The notes under the pieces are model-generated. The model made no database searches. It had not been told where the DNA came from and saw only the letters and a list, made by a program, of their open reading frames with translations. Positions 11,034 through 21,152 of a stretch of DNA of 64,000 bases are shown one piece after another. Position numbers and translations under genes: made by a program. The stretch's first letter is position 1. Each line of letters begins with the position of its first letter. The DNA comes from Gracilaria gracilis (lineage: Eukaryota > Rhodophyta > Florideophyceae > Gracilariales > Gracilariaceae), in NCBI GenBank assembly GCA_030374805.1, contig JARGSG010000011.1:558001-622000 (forward strand), written 5' to 3'.

Positions 11034-12230
11034 ATGGAAGACAATATTACACTTCCCGTCAATTTAAAACAAACTCTTCGCCATTTTAACACATTTGAAA
11101 GTGGTCATACGTCCTTACTAAGTGTTTCCTGCATCAAAGAGAATCAAACAACGATGAGAACTGTTCGGAAGGCATTCCGGAAGCTTGCAATTTTAGTTCA
11201 CCCTGATCGCTGCAAAGATCACATGAACGCAGCACATCGAAGCATGCGACTCCTGTCCCGTGCCCTACACCTCGCCAATGCGGAACTACAACTCACAAAA
11301 GAGCGCAAAGTAATATTCAAAGACACCGAGTTCTACTTGGACTATAGTGTCCTGCTCAGCACTGAGACGACCCGAACCGAGTACAAATTGAAAGAAATAG
11401 AGAAGGCTAGTCGCAACCGTCCCAGTGAAGAAAACACCGCAATGCCGTTTGACAAGAAAGAATCGGAGGATGCAACAAAGCAGCGAGAAAAAGACAAGGA
11501 GAGAGAGGAAGAGTTGAGACGGCAACAAGTAAGAAAGCAACAGAAGCAGCGTGAGTTAAAATCACAGCACCAACGAGAGAGGGAGCAGCGACAAAGCGCA
11601 GTTGAGGCAGGTATTTCAGCGCCTCATTGTACAGACCAGGGGTATGGAGCTGAGAGTATGACGTCTGAGGAACTTCGTAGAACGTGGTGGACAGAGAGAG
11701 GTGATGGTGATGACGCTGATTCTGGTGATGATGTTCATGACGATGTAGAAAATGAACATTCGGAGGCCCAAATAGATGATATTGAGGGGTTCTGTGCCGC
11801 AAACTACATCCGTTCGATTTCAGCTGAGTTTGTCAGTTCCGCTCTCGGTTCAGGTTCTGTGGCCTGTAACCCAGATGGTGACAGTGGGGAATGTGATGCA
11901 GCTGTGGGTGACACTAGTGCCATTGCTTCTCCCCAGGGTGAATTTCATGGTGACCAAAATATCTCACCTGGACCGAAGTCAGGAGACAGGAGTGAGATAA
12001 GGAAACGTCAGAAGAAAGCATCAAAGAAAAGAGCCATGTGTGGTATAATGCACAAAAAGGAGAGAGTCCGAAGCGGTCTTGAGACGGGAGCGGCGGCAGC
12101 GTACAGTCTTATGACTGTAATGAATCCGAACGGAGAGAAGGGGCGGAAGCACCGGGCGGTCGAGTGGAGAGTGGACGATTGGTATCACCAGGCGCGTACA
12201 GGAACGTGCGGAAGGGTACGAACGGTCTGA
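11034..12230 (+). CDS. J-domain (DnaJ-like) protein carried in element C
   Basis: The 398-residue protein counts from ATG 11034 (the frame is open from 10887). Residues about 40-85 form a J-domain: helix II TVRKAFRKLAILVHPDR with the essential HPD tripeptide, then helix III RSMRLLSRALHLANAEL. A long lysine/glutamate/glutamine-rich coiled coil follows (about 140-200), and then an acidic Asp/Glu/Ser-rich tail and a basic C-terminus. J-domains stimulate Hsp70 ATPase. There is no zinc-finger or DnaJ C-terminal domain. It lies inside the TIRs and upstream of the transposase in the same direction, so it is either captured host sequence or an element-encoded accessory protein. The frame is intact. 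Confidence 0.75.
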   Translation: MEDNITLPVNLKQTLRHFNTFESGHTSLLSVSCIKENQTTMRTVRKAFRKLAILVHPDRCKDHMNAAHRSMRLLSRALHLANAELQLTKERKVIFKDTEFYLDYSVLLSTETTRTEYKLKEIEKASRNRPSEENTAMPFDKKESEDATKQREKDKEREEELRRQQVRKQQKQRELKSQHQREREQRQSAVEAGISAPHCTDQGYGAESMTSEELRRTWWTERGDGDDADSGDDVHDDVENEHSEAQIDDIEGFCAANYIRSISAEFVSSALGSGSVACNPDGDSGECDAAVGDTSAIASPQGEFHGDQNISPGPKSGDRSEIRKRQKKASKKRAMCGIMHKKERVRSGLETGAAAAYSLMTVMNPNGEKGRKHRAVEWRVDDWYHQARTGTCGRVRTV

Positions 12231-12593
12231 GAATCCCAATAAAAAAGTAGCCGTGCGGTCTATCGTGAATGCAAACTATCGAAGAAGACGTTCGGCAGAA
12301 GATGCTTGTCGTTTACGATTGGGGGCCTCGGAAGATCCGAACTACAACTAAATATCGGGTCTGGGCCCCATTACTAACTACTGTACGATCGGTCTAATTT
12401 GCATTGTCACCACCCAGCACCACACAATCACCACACGTGTCCAACTTGTACGCTCGGCCAACCCGTCCGGCACTCGGTCATCATCTCGTACACGTGGGGG
12501 TGCCACTGCACCAACCCACCTTGCACTACCCCTTTGTACGTGGACGGCTAATCGGATACACAAAGCACCAACTCGGGCCCACTATACTACACC

Positions 12594-14644
12594 ATGGAAG
12601 GAGCTAAGGCTGCGCTTGAAGCAGATTTGGACGGTTCGAAATCATGGAGACCTAAGAGATGTGTCGAAATCACGCCACAGGTAGGAATATCGTTGAACTT
12701 TCGATGGCAGTGCGAGCAACTGATTAGAGCCTACACAGCGTACATAGGTGTTCAGAAAGCGATAACGGTTGCTCAGACCTTGGAGCGTGTTACAACGGAA
12801 TGCCGCCAGGCGAATTGTAACACTAAGCTTACGTTCAATTGGCAACTTCGCAGCGGTCTGTAGAAACTCAACCAGTTCGTGAAACACCGTAATGAGCGCT
12901 GCGGACAAGATGTTGGAAGCAATGGAGATCGTTCTTTCAAGCCGAAGTTTTGCGCACCAGCATATACTCCGCGACAGGTAGCTCGAGCAATACTGGAAGA
13001 GGCTGTGGGGGACCCCAATATTTCGTCAAAGACAATTGCATCTCTCGTGAAAGCGAGGCAAATCTAGAAGCGCCAACCAACACAAAGCCATTACCGATTC
13101 GTTCGGAAAGAAATATTGAACCACATGCAAGCCTGTCGTGCAGTGGATATGGCGACACTAGAAGGATATGCTGAGCTTCTTCGCGATTGTGGCCACAAAG
13201 TTCGTATAATTGTGATAGACGGATTGAGAATGAAGGAAACCAGATTCAAAGCCGCACGTCATATTTTCGAGCAGTGTAAGAAAGGGAGGAGTATACCGCA
13301 GGATGCAAAGTTTGACAAAAATGTGGTAGAGGTTACGGATATTGCTGATGATGGTAGATATTATGGCTGGTTGATTTTCGTCCTAAGCGTAGCAAAACAT
13401 TACGTCGCAAAAGGTCGGAAGACTGCAGCAGCCGACGCTGCATATTGTGACGGAATCGGACCGCAATCTTACGGAACGACTTCTGAAGTTGTCACGTACG
13501 ACACCAATATGCACCTTCTGCCTCTAATATTTGCACAATTTGTTGGGCCAGAATGTTATGAGAGTTGGAAAATGGTCTTCGAGGAATGCAAGAAGTTAAA
13601 TGGCTTGACACTACATCTCGCACTACAATCGTTGATCAAGAAAAGTCAATTGATAAGTCATACAAAGAGGTGTTCTTTAATGCAAATATGTTCTTGGATC
13701 CCATTCATGTCAAGAAGAATATGGGATCAATGCTTGGTGCGAGAAGAGCGGTTGGGATTACACTTTACGACAAAGCGCTATATGCGACGATGAAGGCAGC
13801 AGTAGATAATATTGTGAAGCAGTACGGAGATGTGCAACACAAGTACTTGGAACGATTTGAGAAGAAGGAGCTGTATCGTGCATACTCACAACTGGAAGAC
13901 ATTGTCGTGTCGTATCAAGGAGCAGAAAGTCAAATGGAAGCTTCGTTACGCAATCATATTAGAGCTGTGGAGCCACAGAAGATGTTGGACAAAGTAGTGC
14001 TGACGCAACGGGCCGGGTTTCTGACGCGCCAACAGGCTGCAGAGAGGTGTACAAGGCCGGTTCCTCCTCGAATAGAGCAAAATATTGCAAGCTTGATTCG
14101 AAGAGCAAGAGTGTACCAGGATACTGGTAAGTTTTCATATGGATCTGCTCAGATGGGAGCCACCGTGTGGAGCTATTCAGATAAATCAGTTCTTCGCCAA
14201 GTGAAACTAAGCGAGAAAGAACAGACACCACCACTATGCTGTGGATATTCCAACAACGGAAGTGGATTTCATTGTTATCATGGCGTTGCTGTACTATGTG
14301 AGAAGTACGGAGCCTCCAACATTTACCGCTTTATCGAGTCAAGACATTTGGCCCCAAACTGGCGAACATTCTACGACAATGTGTTCTTTACAATTCCAAA
14401 TCAGGTGGATATGGAAGATGTCATCTTGCAAGCAAAAGTGCTGGTAGTAACTGGAAGAAACCTAAATATACCTAGAGTTTTACCTCCCTCGCGTGGTAGA
14501 CCCGTAAAAAACGCTGGTGTTCGTCGGAAGGGATGGTATGAATCGGGACCTTCAGCCAAGAAGACAAGACCTTATTTCTGCTCTTTATGCCATCAAGACG
14601 GCCATGTTTCTAATCAATGTCAACTTCGTCAGTTATTCGAATGA
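12594..14644 (+). pseudogene. MULE transposase with SWIM and CCHC knuckle, frameshifted (element C)
   Basis: An N-terminal piece (12594-12863) is followed by frame 13116-13793. That frame has the first catalytic region (KTAAADAAYCDG, then YDTNMHLLPLIF, ECYESW). Around 13600 the homologous reading shifts into frame 13565-14644. This second frame has TTIVDQEKSID (second Asp), NMFLDPIHVKKNM, a candidate Glu in GAESQMEASL, a SWIM-like CCGY...GFHCYHGVAVL and a terminal zinc knuckle C-x2-C-x4-H-x4-C (about residues 338-351 of the second frame). The layout is that of a MULE transposase of a different lineage from elements 1, A and B. The frameshift and the gap at 12864-13115 suggest it is inactive. 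Confidence 0.7.
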
Positions 14645-14935
14645 AATGTGGTTCGTAATGTCACGTTAGATTATAATACTTTTGCTTACCAGCCGCCCTA
14701 GAATATGAGACATTGCGTACTTTCACCCTACCAACACAACAAGGACTTTACTTTCGCTTTCTTTGCATCGATGTCACCCTAGGTTGCTAAAGATTCTTAA
14801 TTATTCACCCATGCTTGACTAAAAGGTGATTTTTACGCACTGCAGAACGGGCGGAAGTGAGTGTATCACCCTGGGCAATAAGAACAATCGAGCTGTCACC
14901 TGGCGAGTGGTCTAAACTTGCAAGCTGTCACCCCT
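14645..14935. repeat. Right subterminal repeats and TIR of element C
   Basis: TCACCC-type motifs (TCACCCTAGG, TTCACCC, AGGTGAT, TCACCCTGG, GTCACCTGG, GTCACCCCT) are spaced through 290 bp, ending at 14935. The last block is the inverted counterpart of 10763 onward. Confidence 0.6.
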
Positions 14936-14939
14936 GAAG
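14931..14939. repeat. Left target-site duplication of composite A/B
   Basis: CCCCTGAAG is flush with the left TIR of element A. The identical 9-mer at 26956-26964 is flush with the right TIR of element B. Nine bp is a typical MULE duplication length. Its first five bases are the last bases of element C. Confidence 0.88.
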
Positions 14940-15093
14940 GACCCTCGGAGAATCTATGCACTGTGAGGAATGTCAGATTCCTCCCGTAGATCCTCCACTT
15001 CTATGAAACGAACACAGTTGGATCCTCCGTTACAGGAGTAACGTTCCCAGAACCTCCACATGTCCTCAGCTCCCCCAAGTGTCTAGAACCTCG
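14940..15093 (+). repeat. Left TIR of element A
   Basis: It matches the reverse complement of 21000-21150 with only a few substitutions and one 1-bp indel. Confidence 0.88.
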
Positions 15094-15150
15094 AGAGTAC
15101 AGATTTTTACCGACTCCAACCCATCTCGAGAGCGTGACAGAATCCGCGAC

Positions 15151-15177
15151 CTAAAACTGCCCGGCGGGCAGTTTTAG
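15151..15177. repeat. Perfect 13-bp inverted repeat (hairpin)
   Basis: CTAAAACTGCCCG and CGGGCAGTTTTAG are separated by one base. It lies just inside the left TIR of element A. I see no counterpart near the right TIR. Confidence 0.8.
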
Positions 15178-15229
15178 ACTGCAGTACAATTCGAAAAAGC
15201 GCGCGCAACTCTGCACTTTTCTCGCCAAC

Positions 15230-15430
15230 ATATGTACCACGCACGGGCAGCTGCCGACCGCCACGGCCGCCAAGCGCATCATCCCTCCCACTGCCGCGAC
15301 GCGCACTATCCCTCCCACCATCTTCACGCCCATCCCACCCGCCGCCACGCTCACCAACCCTCCCACCGCCTTTACGCGCATCCCTGCCGCAGCGTTCACG
15401 CCCATCCTTGCCACCACCTCCACAACCTTC
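15230..15430. repeat. Degenerate CCCACC/GCGCATCC minisatellite
   Basis: It holds imperfect repeats around ACGC(G/C)CATCC(C/T) and CCCACC. In the minus frame they read as repeating A-A-G-G-M-x-V-K-x-V-G-G. It is probably non-coding. Confidence 0.4.
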
Positions 15431-15539
15431 CTACCGTCTCGCCCCTAACCGCAAAATCAAGTTTACGCGGCTGCGGTCTTTTCGCAGCATTTCACGCCAG
15501 TCCCCCAGGTAGTGCCGCCGCTGACTTCACGTGGCACTG

Positions 15540-15790
15540 GTAATTTCTGTGACTACCATCGCCGCCGATTTAACGCGCCGCGGGCGACTGCTGTTACTAC
15601 CGACGCCGCCAAATTACCGCACCACTGGCGATGGCTGTTGCTACCACGCCCGCCTGAATCACCCTCTGCAGGCTGCTGTTGCTACCGCCACTGGAGGTTG
15701 ATTTTGCTACTGCCGCCCATGATATCACCATTCGCTGGCGGATCCCGTTGCTACCGCCACCTGTGATGTCACCCTGCACTGGAGGTTAGA
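15540..15790. repeat. Minisatellite with units of about 41 bp (GTTGCTACCGCC...)
   Basis: Five or six degenerate units begin GTTGCTACC(G/A)C and carry a TCACC(C/A) block. Spacing is about 41 bp, with one short unit. It lies between the left TIR of A and the end of the transposase. Confidence 0.5.
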
Positions 15791-15962
15791 GGTGTTCGTC
15801 GGACTGGAGGACCAGTACCCCTGCCACCGCCGCGACGCGCTTCACCCCTCCTTCACGGCTGTGGTTCTTCATCGCGTTCAACTTTACTTGTGTCAACTTG
15901 ATACGAGACTGGAAAGCAATGCAGCTATTTCTTAACTTCCGGTCAGCTAACTTTGCATTTCT

Positions 15963-18632
15963 TTACTTCATGGATCTGTACTGATTATCTGGATGAGCTA
16001 CGACAGATAGTGCTCTCAACAAAGCGTTATTTGGAGTGCGAATGCTAGTATCTGGAACAGTGACCGCGCCTTGTTGTGATTTCTTATCCACACGTTGTCT
16101 CTTACGTCCTCGTTCGAGAAATGACTTCTTTCGCTTTCGCGCTTGGGCTCCCAATCCGGAGTTTGGGTTGACAACTTCGACGTTTTCTACTTCGCGCGGT
16201 GCTACAGGAAGGTCTGGTACATGATATGAGGCATGTAGCGTGGTTTCAGGTCTCGATGGAAAGCGCCCATTGTGTAGATGGCGCACGCCTTCCAGAAGAT
16301 AGTTCGTTACGCTTTGAAGCCGTACGTTTTCATAGCTCTCCGCTAGGCGATGCATTTGGTCATATAATGCTTTGCCGTTGGAGTACGATACGTCGGTTGA
16401 AATCTGTGTTCGTTGTTGTCGCTCGAGCTCCGTCAATCGATCACGCATTGTCTGTTCTGAAGCTGCGTTTGTGTCTTGCGCCGTAACAGGTAATTGGGAT
16501 CCTCCACTTCCATTGTCCTCTCTGTGGGCCCTTCCCCGTAGCTCTGCAGTTGGTCCTCCTTGCTTTTCCCGCAGGTTCAGGATATCTCTCATCGTCCATT
16601 TCTCGGGGTTGCGGCCCCAATAAGGGTGCCAGACGTCCTCAATTCGAAAACGTGCGGGAAGTGCATCTCCTGTATTGGGCCAGCGATCTCAGACATCGTC
16701 ATAGACGACGTAGAGTCGCACCATATGGGAGCAAGGGAAGCCTTATGCGGTTGTGTCACGACAGCTACATCGGTCAGCTACTTTTTCGTGGAAACCTACT
16801 TGCTTGTGCAGGTACACGTTGTACTTGTTACTGTCGGTATGTTGGGCCTGAGTATCTCCGTCAGTTGGATTTGTTGTGGTGAAGAGGGAGAGAGTGAACA
16901 CAACTAGTGGCTCCCCGGACGACACCTCCGGATGCTCCATGTCAATGTCATAATTGAATGGAGCGTCATGGGTGGGTAGCAGGACGGCGTCCGTAACCCT
17001 ATAGAAGGCGGAGAATCGGATGCTTCGTTGAAGGAATTGCTTGATGCTGTAGGATGTGAAGGTAGTCAACAACCTTGTGGCGCTATTCATGGATAGCGGG
17101 AGTCCAGACTGAACCAGTCTATTCCGCAGAGCGGTATCTCCCTGTGATGCTCGGTGCCTTCGTTCCTCCTTCAATCTCTTCGTGAACTGGGCAATAACAA
17201 GAAGTACTTCAGAAAACGGGACGTCCTTACTCAGGATGTTTCGGCGATATCGCGAGTGCGAGGACTCGCTGTAACCGCTACCCTGGAATATAAAGCGGTA
17301 CGGGACTTGAAGATCCTTGTAGCACCATATGAGAAGGGAAGGGTTCTCACGATACAGGAATTTATACCATTTCAAAAGTGGGTTTGATGGAGAAAAGTAT
17401 TCTCGCTCCAGTGTGTTCTTCACTTCCTCGAACTTCTCCACCGTAAGGCTCGCCCGGAGCTCATTTAACTGCTCCCTCATATCCTGTCCTTCTTTGCCTC
17501 TACCGATCAACTTGTACCATCGTTGCCTGTTTCCCATCCGGTTCTGGTTCAAGTGCCAGTCATCCAGAAATACGGATGAAAAGGGAAACACGGACCTTAT
17601 TGCCGCAATTAAGGCGGCGCACTGATCTACTGCGAATCAAGAAGGGGATATGCGCACGCACGCTTTGAAGTGCTGGAGGACCCAAGTAAAGCTCTCCTCT
17701 GTCTCATTTCCTATGTACCCCATGAAATATGTAGTCATATGTCCAGCGTTGTCCCTCCCATTGATGCTGAAGAGAGGCAGATTGAAGCGGTTTGAAATTG
17801 CTTTGCAGTCCACTGAAACACCGGGTACGATTCCGTAATGGTCGTAGTCAGTACACCAATCTTGCAAACACCAAGCAACAAATTGGAGGCTGTTTCGATC
17901 GTCCGTTCGACAGAAAACCTTGTGGTTTGGGTTCTCTTACTTTATATGAATGAGGTTCTGATATAATCGTAGACACTCTTTGTCCTTCGGATAACGCGAA
18001 TTGTAGAGGTAATGCAGTCGCTTCCGAAATAGTTCCCTGTCTACAGTCACACCGTATTTATCCTCCATCAATTTGATTACAACGTCATATTGCAGATGGA
18101 GGTTGTTTCGTAGATGGCAGGCTTCAACCTCCGCTTTAGGACATAGTTTGCGTAACAGGGCAGGTGGAGTGGAACTGTGATTGTGGTGCGCTCTGGCAAA
18201 CTCTGGAGAGAATGAAAACTTCTGTGCCCCGGATGTGGACACTTGAACCCTCCGGATTTTGAAGCTGTATGGGCACTTGTACTCTTCCTGATACTGAAAT
18301 GAACACTTCAGGTACCCCCGCAGTAGCATCTTCTTCCCCTCCTCATCAGTTCCATACTTGGAGTCCCGAATAAAAAGTTTGAACCCGAAGTACTCAGCTA
18401 TATATTGTAGATGCTGCAACACCTGATGTTGCGTGCTAGCATCTATTTGATCCATATAAGCTATAAAGCCCCGACGAACCCACTCCTCCGCTTGATACTC
18501 CTCACTTGAGGTGGAACTGATGGTATCAACATCGACTTCGGACGGCGTCATTCGCAGCTCCACATCTCCGTCCTCACCGCCTGCTCCACCCTTCTCACCC
18601 TGAGATCTGGAAATGCCCCGTGCAGGAGTCAT
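15963..18632 (-). pseudogene. MULE transposase of element A, three in-frame stops
   Basis: Reading down the minus strand, an N-terminal helical and DNA-binding-like region (18632-17937) ends at a TAA just before ENPNHKVF. The core then gives the first Asp in GVSVDCKAISNRFNLPLF. It is cut by a TGA (near 17637) before FAVDQCA, which holds the second Asp. DDWHLNQN follows in 17591-16743, then a candidate Glu in GSGYSESS and the start of the SWIM finger CSCRDTTA. A TAA here sits where copy B has Trp, and GFPCSHM follows. The C-terminal tail (to 15963) is basic. Alignment with copy B is continuous across each stop, so these are nonsense mutations and not introns. Confidence 0.8.
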
Positions 18633-19455
18633 ATTTGAATTCTACGACATAAGTTAAGTTAGAGATTCGAAGACATGTACTGCAATAGTACTGTGCTTTG
18701 TTCTGAAGACGTACCTGCTCCCCTTCCGGGCGACCGTTCTTCTTAACTTGATCTGTATTATCGATGACAGAGCTGTCATCGGATGCGCAAGTTGGAGGAT
18801 CAGGCTCCACACAGCGGAAATCGTCAGAACCTCCAAGTGCATTGCTTTGGTCAGGATCTCCAGGAGCTATACGGCTCGTCTCCACATCAAGGTCGATAAT
18901 ATCATCATCCTCACTTTGTCCACAGTTTCTCAGAGGATCGGGAGTGCTCATGTACTCCCCATTCTTTTTCAGCTCTCTATTTTTACGCATCCAATCCAAT
19001 GCACTTGAGGGGCGTGATGGTAGTGAAGCAAGGAATTCGTCATCATCGGGCAGAACCCCTCTCACTGTTGATTCGCTGGCAGCCTTCTTTTTCTTTGGAG
19101 GGTCGAATGTAACAAAAGGAATGCGTAAAGAGGGTGGTATACTCTTCGCTATTTCAGCCTTTATGGCATCCCTTCGCTTATTCTTATTCCCTCGATAACC
19201 ACGACTTAGACGCCCGTGGTTATGAATGTTTGCACCAGAGAGTACCCATCCTCTTTCATTCCTCAGGGCCTTCGCCATGAAGGCAGCCTTGCAACCATAA
19301 CCAGGCGGCTTTCGTTTGTATTTCAGACAACGTAGACGCACATTCAGTCCGTATTCACGGGATCTCCTAATGGGTTTACAGAAATGAACCCCGTATTCAT
19401 ACCCATCCTTCTCGAATAGGTCGTAGACATATCCGGAAAGGTCCGCAACAACCAT
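18595..19455 (-). CDS. FAR1-type DNA-binding protein of element A
   Basis: This is a 286-residue frame. Residues about 1-75 form the FAR1-like module: a GYEYGVHFCKPIRRSREYGLNVR segment, LRCLKY..GYGCKAAF cysteines and SGANIHNHGR histidines. The rest is acidic and serine-rich, possibly a linker. It overlaps the end of the Ulp1 frame by 112 nt in another frame and the next transposase frame by 38 nt. The real transcript is therefore probably spliced or the frames are decayed. It is close to copy B (24283-25242). An intact module would recognise the element's own DNA. Confidence 0.62.
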   Translation of the reverse strand: MVVADLSGYVYDLFEKDGYEYGVHFCKPIRRSREYGLNVRLRCLKYKRKPPGYGCKAAFMAKALRNERGWVLSGANIHNHGRLSRGYRGNKNKRRDAIKAEIAKSIPPSLRIPFVTFDPPKKKKAASESTVRGVLPDDDEFLASLPSRPSSALDWMRKNRELKKNGEYMSTPDPLRNCGQSEDDDIIDLDVETSRIAPGDPDQSNALGGSDDFRCVEPDPPTCASDDSSVIDNTDQVKKNGRPEGEQVRLQNKAQYYCSTCLRISNLTYVVEFKYDSCTGHFQISG

Positions 19456-20357
19456 CTCTGCAATCTCATCGCCATCAAACGCTTTTCAGAAGCACCACCA
19501 CCATCCAGAGTCCTTGTACCATCATCCCCACCCCGAGCGTTTACTCTCCCGCTGGTGTCCACCATTTCACTGTCCGTCGTGTTATCGTCACACATGCCCG
19601 ATTTTTCAACTCCTCCGGCTGCCTTCATGCGTGCAAGGTAGATCATCTCGCGACGTTCAAGATGGATTTTCGCGACGGCGTATTCGTTCATGAACGGCAT
19701 GACGTGAGTTATGGACATAACAAAACGCACCCTCACCTCAACACATCCCCATCGATATCTCTCCATCAAGTTGGTATCATGGCCTGCAATAAATTTCGCA
19801 CTAGGAATAACACCGTGCGTACGAGCGAAGCATCTCATCATGGACAATACGTAGGCACCGCAGCTGAGCGAGTCTGTCTGCTTCGTGAAGCCAAGAACAT
19901 CGAGTATGTAGTTTTCCTCTGCAATTATCCAATCGATTCTCATTTCCTGAGAGTGGTCAACTATCGCTATGATGAGCTCTCGACATTCCACGGGACATTT
20001 AAACCTCATACTATCACTCCAGTATATGCGCCACTTCTGTTTTCCAATCTTTTCTGTAACAAAGGCTGCCCAATGTTTACCTTCAACTATGACCGGGACG
20101 ACAATCGACCTAAACTCTGTAGGGCTCGGGTACAGCTTTTCACCGAACTTCTCTTTGTAGCGATCAAGTACATCAACTTGCTCCGCCCGCGACATCTTTC
20201 GGTACGAACTGGCTACACCGCTGATACCACATTCCGTATCTACAGTGACGAGTACGACACCGATACGAGGCTCCAGTTCCAAGACCCCGCTCGCAAGAAG
20301 TAAGTTGCAGAACCACGCGTTTCGATCACAAGAAGACAACATTTCCCTTATTGTCAT
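19344..20357 (-). CDS. Transposon Ulp1/C48-like cysteine peptidase (element A)
   Basis: The 337-residue frame is the best preserved of the three peptidase copies. It has His in EGKHWAAF, Asp in YWSDSMRF and Gln/Cys in QTDSLSCGAYVLSMM, the full C48 triad plus oxyanion glutamine. The N-terminal third (about 1-80) is specific to this family (GVVLVTVDTECG). A conserved basic region follows the catalytic domain (ERYRWGCVEVRVR, AVAKIHLERREMIYLARM). A preceding frame (20389 onward) probably supplies an upstream exon. Confidence 0.72.
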   Translation of the reverse strand: MTIREMLSSCDRNAWFCNLLLASGVLELEPRIGVVLVTVDTECGISGVASSYRKMSRAEQVDVLDRYKEKFGEKLYPSPTEFRSIVVPVIVEGKHWAAFVTEKIGKQKWRIYWSDSMRFKCPVECRELIIAIVDHSQEMRIDWIIAEENYILDVLGFTKQTDSLSCGAYVLSMMRCFARTHGVIPSAKFIAGHDTNLMERYRWGCVEVRVRFVMSITHVMPFMNEYAVAKIHLERREMIYLARMKAAGGVEKSGMCDDNTTDSEMVDTSGRVNARGGDDGTRTLDGGGASEKRLMAMRLQRWLLRTFPDMSTTYSRRMGMNTGFISVNPLGDPVNTD

Positions 20358-20388
20358 CTGAGTTCTGCAACTCCAGAATGAGATAGCA

Positions 20389-20720
20389 TCACAACCCTTT
20401 TAATTCCTTGAACCCATCTCTGTCTATCCTATTGAAGTCAACCATCGTGTGCTTCACGTTTTTAAAAATTGACGAGATCTTCTTCACAACCTGACATATT
20501 AATTTTTTCTCTTCTTTTGTCAGCTCTCGATATAGCTCTTTCTTTTCACCCATTACTTCTTCTGTAGTCTTCACAGGAAGAAGATTGTCGTCGACCTCAT
20601 CGCCTGAGTCCTCCAATCGAGGATCTAACACACTGAATATGTTGGCGTCAAGAGGATCCTCGGGGGGGTATCTCACAGATTTGTTGTCTGCGGCGCGGAA
20701 CGTTATTATGCCTGCTTGAA
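20389..20720 (-). CDS. N-terminal exon-like frame upstream of Ulp1 (element A)
   Basis: The frame reads ITFRAADNKSVRYPPEDPLDAN... and parallels MITFRADNDSTVRF..PLDSI in element B at 26576. Copy A has ATA where copy B has the ATG start. The frame ends in GFKELKGL 30 bp upstream of the peptidase frame. A short intron joining them, or a lost junction, is likely. I do not recognise the product. Confidence 0.4.
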
Positions 20721-20999
20721 ATGGTCAAACGGGGGCCAAAGCTATGCAATAGAGACGGCGTTGTACGCGAGAAAAACAGAGAAGCAACGACGGAGCAACT
20801 GCGCCAGGAAAAGGGTTTTCGATTAAAGGACCTCAATGGAGAAATGCAGCGAAAATGGTCAAAGTTCGTAATGTGGAACGTTAGCAGACAAGATTTGGAT
20901 GGACAAAGTGCGCGCTTTTTTGAAATTACGGTTGTGTCACTCAATTTGAACTGCGATGGGTGTGACAAGAAGAACCTGGGCGAGTGAGTGTGTTGCAAG

Positions 21000-21150
21000 C
21001 GGAGGTTCTAGACACTTGGCGGGAGCTGAGGACATGTGGAGGTTCTGGGAACGTTACTCCTGTAACGGAGGATCCAACTGTATTCGTTTCATAGAAGTGG
21101 AGGATCTACGGGAGGAATCTGACATTCCTCACAGTGCGTAGATTCTCGGC
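21000..21150 (-). repeat. Right TIR of element A
   Basis: It is the inverted partner of 14940-15093. Its outer end runs into the inner TIR of element B. Confidence 0.88.
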
Positions 21151-21152
21151 CC

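Larger units (their letters stand above)
10763..14935 (+). mobile_element. Mutator-like element C with J-domain cargo
   Basis: The left end reads AGGGGGTGACTGCTTGCA. The right end, inverted, reads AGGGGTGACAGCTTGCA, and both continue into a further AGTCAGGTG/GCCAGGTGAC block. TCACCC/GGGTGA motifs recur many times within the first and last 250 bp, as expected of transposase-binding subterminal repeats. Inside are a J-domain gene and a transposase with D, D, E-like segments, a SWIM-like finger and a CCHC knuckle. No matching target duplication was found. The right end abuts the A/B composite. Confidence 0.65.
14940..21150 (-). mobile_element. Mutator-like element A (Ulp1 / FAR1 / transposase)
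   Basis: The terminal inverted repeats are about 150 bp and about 97 percent identical (14940-15093 and 21000-21150). They begin CGGAGAATCTATGCACTG / CGAGAATCTACGCACTG. The gene order on the minus strand is a short N-terminal frame, Ulp1 peptidase, FAR1 protein, transposase and SWIM region. A GC-rich minisatellite block fills the 3' side. The close TIR identity implies recent movement, yet the transposase has three nonsense codons. It forms a composite with element B. Confidence 0.85.
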
